Shown in pieces: positions 15,629 to 17,760 of a stretch of 17,760 nucleotides of DNA (position 1 is its first letter; every line of letters begins with the position of its first letter). The translations under genes were made by a program, and so were the position numbers. The DNA comes from DASQFU01 sp035632955 (GTDB lineage: Bacteria > Eisenbacteria > RBG-16-71-46). The stretch covers positions 1 to 17,760 of the forward strand of contig DASQFU010000124.1 of assembly GCA_035632955.1 (NCBI GenBank), written 5' to 3'. Below the pieces are notes generated by a model. That model saw only the letters and a program-made list of their open reading frames with translations, was not told the origin of the DNA and ran no database searches.

Positions 15629-16290
15629 TGCCACGCACCGCCAGAGCGCTGGCGCCGTTGGTGGCGGCGTGGCTGACGCTGACCGGGCTGTCCGCAGGCT
15701 GCGACGGCTTGTTCCGGCCCGCGGTGCCGGAGCAGGCGGAGGACGGCACGCTCATTCAGCGGGACTATTCCGACCCGGACGCGACCTTGAACACGCTCAA
15801 GCTCGCGATCGAGGCCAAAGGGCTCAACGGCGGCAACGAGGCTTATCTCGACGGCTTCGCCGACGAGCTCAGGCATGGTCGCGCGTTCCGGGCGTTCTTC
15901 GATCCGGCGGATTCCGCGCAACGCGTGCAATCGGGCGGCACGGTGCCGGCGTGGGTGCTGCAGAACGAGCAGACGTTCTATTCCAGCTTCATCAACTACC
16001 GCACCGCCGACAAATACCGCATGACCTGGGAGGTCGACGTGGAGAACCCGCGCGACGACTTCGGCGACACCGAGGCGACGATTCACCGCAAGTACACCGT
16101 CGTGGCGGAGTCGCTGGACGGCAGCCAGACGCTGGTGATTGCGGTTGGCTTTGCCGATCTCCTGTTCTATAGATCGTCCGGAGAATGGGTGATCAATCGC
16201 TGGATCGACCGCATCGACCTGTCCATCGTCGTCACCCCCGAACAGCCGGAGCAGCGCACCCTGGGCCACCGAAGGTTGCAACTACAATGA
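15628..16290 (+). CDS. lipoprotein with possible NTF2-like domain (first)
   Basis: The 220-residue protein starts at ATG 15628, sharing one base with the preceding TGA (TGATG), with GGGAG 5 nt upstream. An ATG 12 nt earlier is in frame but lies inside the barrel gene. The signal peptide ends in LSAGC (Cys25). After that come an acidic linker (EQAEDGTLIQRD), a helical part (DPDATLNTLKLAIEAKG), an aromatic-rich segment (HGRAFRAFFDP) and beta-rich strands ending in GEWVINRWIDR. This order (helices, then curved sheet closing with W-x-I-x-R-W) resembles NTF2/SnoaL-like folds and is shared with the next gene, which looks like a distant paralogue. No catalytic residues can be named. It is probably a periplasm-facing or surface partner of the barrel protein. 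Confidence 0.8.
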   Translation: MPRTARALAPLVAAWLTLTGLSAGCDGLFRPAVPEQAEDGTLIQRDYSDPDATLNTLKLAIEAKGLNGGNEAYLDGFADELRHGRAFRAFFDPADSAQRVQSGGTVPAWVLQNEQTFYSSFINYRTADKYRMTWEVDVENPRDDFGDTEATIHRKYTVVAESLDGSQTLVIAVGFADLLFYRSSGEWVINRWIDRIDLSIVVTPEQPEQRTLGHRRLQLQ

Positions 16291-17108
16291 GACTTTCTCC
16301 TCGCCCTCTCGTACGCATCGGCGCCACGCTCGCTTGTCTCGCGCTCCTGGGCGGAACGGCCGGATGCTTCAACCCGTTTGGCCCACGCGTCGCGAGCGAA
16401 GCGGGCGTGTCCTCGCCCCCGCCGATCCCGAGCTCGGCTCCGGACGTCCTACGGCTGCTCGAATGGTGCTATGACAACCGGGCCGTCGAGGAGTATCGCG
16501 AGATCTTCACGGCCGACTATCGTTTCGTGTACTCCGTCCTGGACTCGGCCGGACAGGCATATCGCGACGTCCCCTGGATCCGCGACGACGAGCTGATCAG
16601 CACCACCAAGTTGTTCATCGGCGGCGACGTGAACCAGCCCGCCGCGAGCAGCATCGAGCTCGATCTGGACCGCAACTTCAACGTCACGGCCGACACCAGG
16701 CCCGGGAAGCATCCGAAATGGCACAAGAGCATCAAGACCCAGGTCGTGCTCAAGATCCGCACCGCCGAGGGCAGCACCGACGTGACTGGGTTCGCGAACT
16801 TCTTCCTGGTGCGCGGCGATTCCGCGTTGATTCCCGACGACCTGCCGTTCGCTCCCGACTCTCTGCGCTGGTACATCGAGCGTTGGGAGGATGAGACGGT
16901 GGGTTCCGGCGGGTCCCTGCGCTGGCAATCGCCGCCTCCCGCGCTCTCCGTCATTCGCCCCGCCCGCGAGCGAGCGGCGATCGCGAGCCAGGCGCGACGG
17001 AACGGGGCTGCGGCTCGCCGCAGCGAAGCCGAGATCGCGACCGTCGAAGGCGATCCATTGCCGCGCGTTGCCACCTGGGGCTACATCAAGGATCGCTACC
17101 GCGACTAG
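16287..17108 (+). CDS. lipoprotein with possible NTF2-like domain (second)
   Basis: The 273-residue protein starts at ATG 16287, overlapping the previous stop as ATGA; the frame is open further upstream but that part is inside the neighbour. The signal peptide ends in GTAGC (Cys27), a slightly atypical lipobox with Thr at -3. A Pro/Ser-rich linker (about 42-50) leads to SAPDVLRLLEWCYDNRAVEE and YREIFTADYRFVYSVLD, a pattern common at the start of NTF2-like domains, then strands ending DSLRWYIERWEDE. The last 60 residues are an Ala/Arg-rich helix plus a short tail (ATWGYIKDRYRD) absent from the first lipoprotein. It shares layout and the W-x-I-x-R-W ending with its neighbour. Function is unknown. 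Confidence 0.8.
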   Translation: MRLSPRPLVRIGATLACLALLGGTAGCFNPFGPRVASEAGVSSPPPIPSSAPDVLRLLEWCYDNRAVEEYREIFTADYRFVYSVLDSAGQAYRDVPWIRDDELISTTKLFIGGDVNQPAASSIELDLDRNFNVTADTRPGKHPKWHKSIKTQVVLKIRTAEGSTDVTGFANFFLVRGDSALIPDDLPFAPDSLRWYIERWEDETVGSGGSLRWQSPPPALSVIRPARERAAIASQARRNGAAARRSEAEIATVEGDPLPRVATWGYIKDRYRD

Positions 17109-17120
17109 TAGGCCACCGCC

Positions 17121-17152
17121 GTAGCGTCTGCTGCACGTAGCGCCTGCTGCGC
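17121..17152 (+). repeat. two tandem 16-bp direct repeats abutting the gdhA promoter
   Basis: GTAGCGTCTGCTGCAC (17121-17136) and GTAGCGCCTGCTGCGC (17137-17152) differ at two positions and end at the base before the -35 hexamer. The spacing puts equivalent bases about one and a half helical turns apart. An operator or activator site is possible; it could also be a chance duplication. Confidence 0.6.
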
Positions 17153-17181
17153 TTGTCGGCATCCCGACCCGGGTCTATACT
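17153..17181 (+). promoter_or_regulatory. predicted promoter of the glutamate dehydrogenase gene
   Basis: TTGTCG (17153-17158), 17-bp spacer, TATACT (17176-17181). The -10 differs from consensus at one position and the spacer is ideal. Expected transcription start is near 17188, giving a leader of about 79 nt. This is the best promoter in the window by consensus. Confidence 0.65.
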
Positions 17182-17266
17182 GCCGCCCGCTTTCGACTCG
17201 GAAGTCCGCCCCGCTCTTCGCATTCCCAGGGGTTCACAACGCCGCGCCTGCGCGGTGGAGGACGAC

Positions 17267-17760
17267 ATGCCCGCAGAAGGCGCCAACATCCAGAAGGACC
17301 TCAACCCGCTCGCCAACGCCGAGCGCCAGTTCGAGGAAGCGGCCGTCCGCCTCAATATCCCGGAAGGGCTAAAGGAGGTCATCAAGCGGCCGCGCCGCGC
17401 CACCATCGTCTCGTTGCCAGTGGTCATGGACGACGGCCAGCTCAAGGTGTTCACCGGGTATCGCGTGCAGCACTCGATCGTGCGCGGCCCGGCCAAGGGC
17501 GGCATCCGCTACCACCCGGACGTTTCGCTCGAGGAAATCGAGGCGCTGGCGGCGTGGATGACTTGGAAGTGCGCCGTGGTCAACATTCCGTTCGGCGGCG
17601 GCAAGGGCGGGATCATCTGCGATCCCGACAAGCTCTCCAAGGGCGAGCTCGAGCGTCTCACCCGCCGCTACGCCGCCGACCTCTCGGACCTGTTCGGTCC
17701 GGAGAGCGACGTGCCGGCTCCTGACGTCAACACCAACGCCCAGATCATGGCGTGGATCGT
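17267..17760 (+). CDS. gdhA: glutamate dehydrogenase, NAD(P)-dependent (partial, 3' end missing)
   Basis: The gene begins at ATG 17267 with GGAGG 5 nt upstream and stays open to the window edge (164 complete codons). It interconverts glutamate and 2-oxoglutarate plus ammonia in the cytoplasm. The N-terminal (substrate) domain is clear: GPAKGGIRYHP with Lys77, AAWMTWKCAVVN with Lys101 and PFGGGKGG with Lys113. The 24- and 12-residue spacing between the three Lys equals that of the substrate-binding and catalytic Lys in characterised hexameric enzymes (Lys89, Lys113, Lys125 in Clostridium symbiosum, from memory). GPESDVPAPDVNTNAQIMAW follows as expected. The Rossmann domain is outside the window, so cofactor preference cannot be judged. 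A separate promoter and a gap of 158 nt set it apart from the barrel operon. Confidence 0.95.
   Translation, partial: MPAEGANIQKDLNPLANAERQFEEAAVRLNIPEGLKEVIKRPRRATIVSLPVVMDDGQLKVFTGYRVQHSIVRGPAKGGIRYHPDVSLEEIEALAAWMTWKCAVVNIPFGGGKGGIICDPDKLSKGELERLTRRYAADLSDLFGPESDVPAPDVNTNAQIMAWI

Overview
The window is uniformly GC-rich DNA from a Gram-negative (diderm) bacterium. The cell-shape genes, several lipoprotein signal peptides and a predicted outer-membrane barrel point to this. I see no tRNA, rRNA, CRISPR array, transposase or phage gene, and no composition break that suggests transfer. The envelope proteins and GC-rich promoters would fit a soil lineage such as Eisenbacteria or Gemmatimonadota, but that placement is only inference.

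Layout. Positions 1-819 (minus strand) hold two overlapping paralogous small lipoproteins with a shared Cys-x5-Cys core; the second runs off the left edge. Position 1047 starts a small membrane-anchored ORF on the plus strand with a very strong ribosome binding site; its tail converges on rarA. Positions 12812 down to 1361 (minus strand) hold twelve genes in a row with gaps of at most 22 nt and mostly overlapping stops and starts: mreB, mreC, mreD, mrdA (PBP2), rodA, lgt, aroE, comF, cbiM, cbiQ, cbiO, rarA. The first five build the rod-shape elongation machine, lgt attaches lipid to lipoproteins, aroE is a shikimate-pathway enzyme, comF is a phosphoribosyltransferase-like protein, cbiMQO is an ECF-type nickel/cobalt importer, and rarA is a replication-associated AAA+ ATPase.

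Positions 12813-13462 form a gene-free divergent region. It holds the predicted mreB promoter, a plus-strand intrinsic terminator with no gene in front of it, a short tandem repeat, and the promoter of the plus-strand genes. Positions 13463-17108 (plus strand) form a three-gene overlapping operon: a large predicted outer-membrane beta-barrel protein followed by two lipoproteins with NTF2-like features. This is the best candidate for an undescribed envelope system. Positions 17109-17266 hold a 16-bp direct repeat abutting a near-consensus promoter, followed by the start of a glutamate dehydrogenase gene that runs off the right edge.

Overall this is mostly a core envelope and housekeeping locus. 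The novel content is in the barrel/lipoprotein operon, the Cys-motif lipoprotein pair with a probable leaderless start, the orphan terminator and the fused operon structure.
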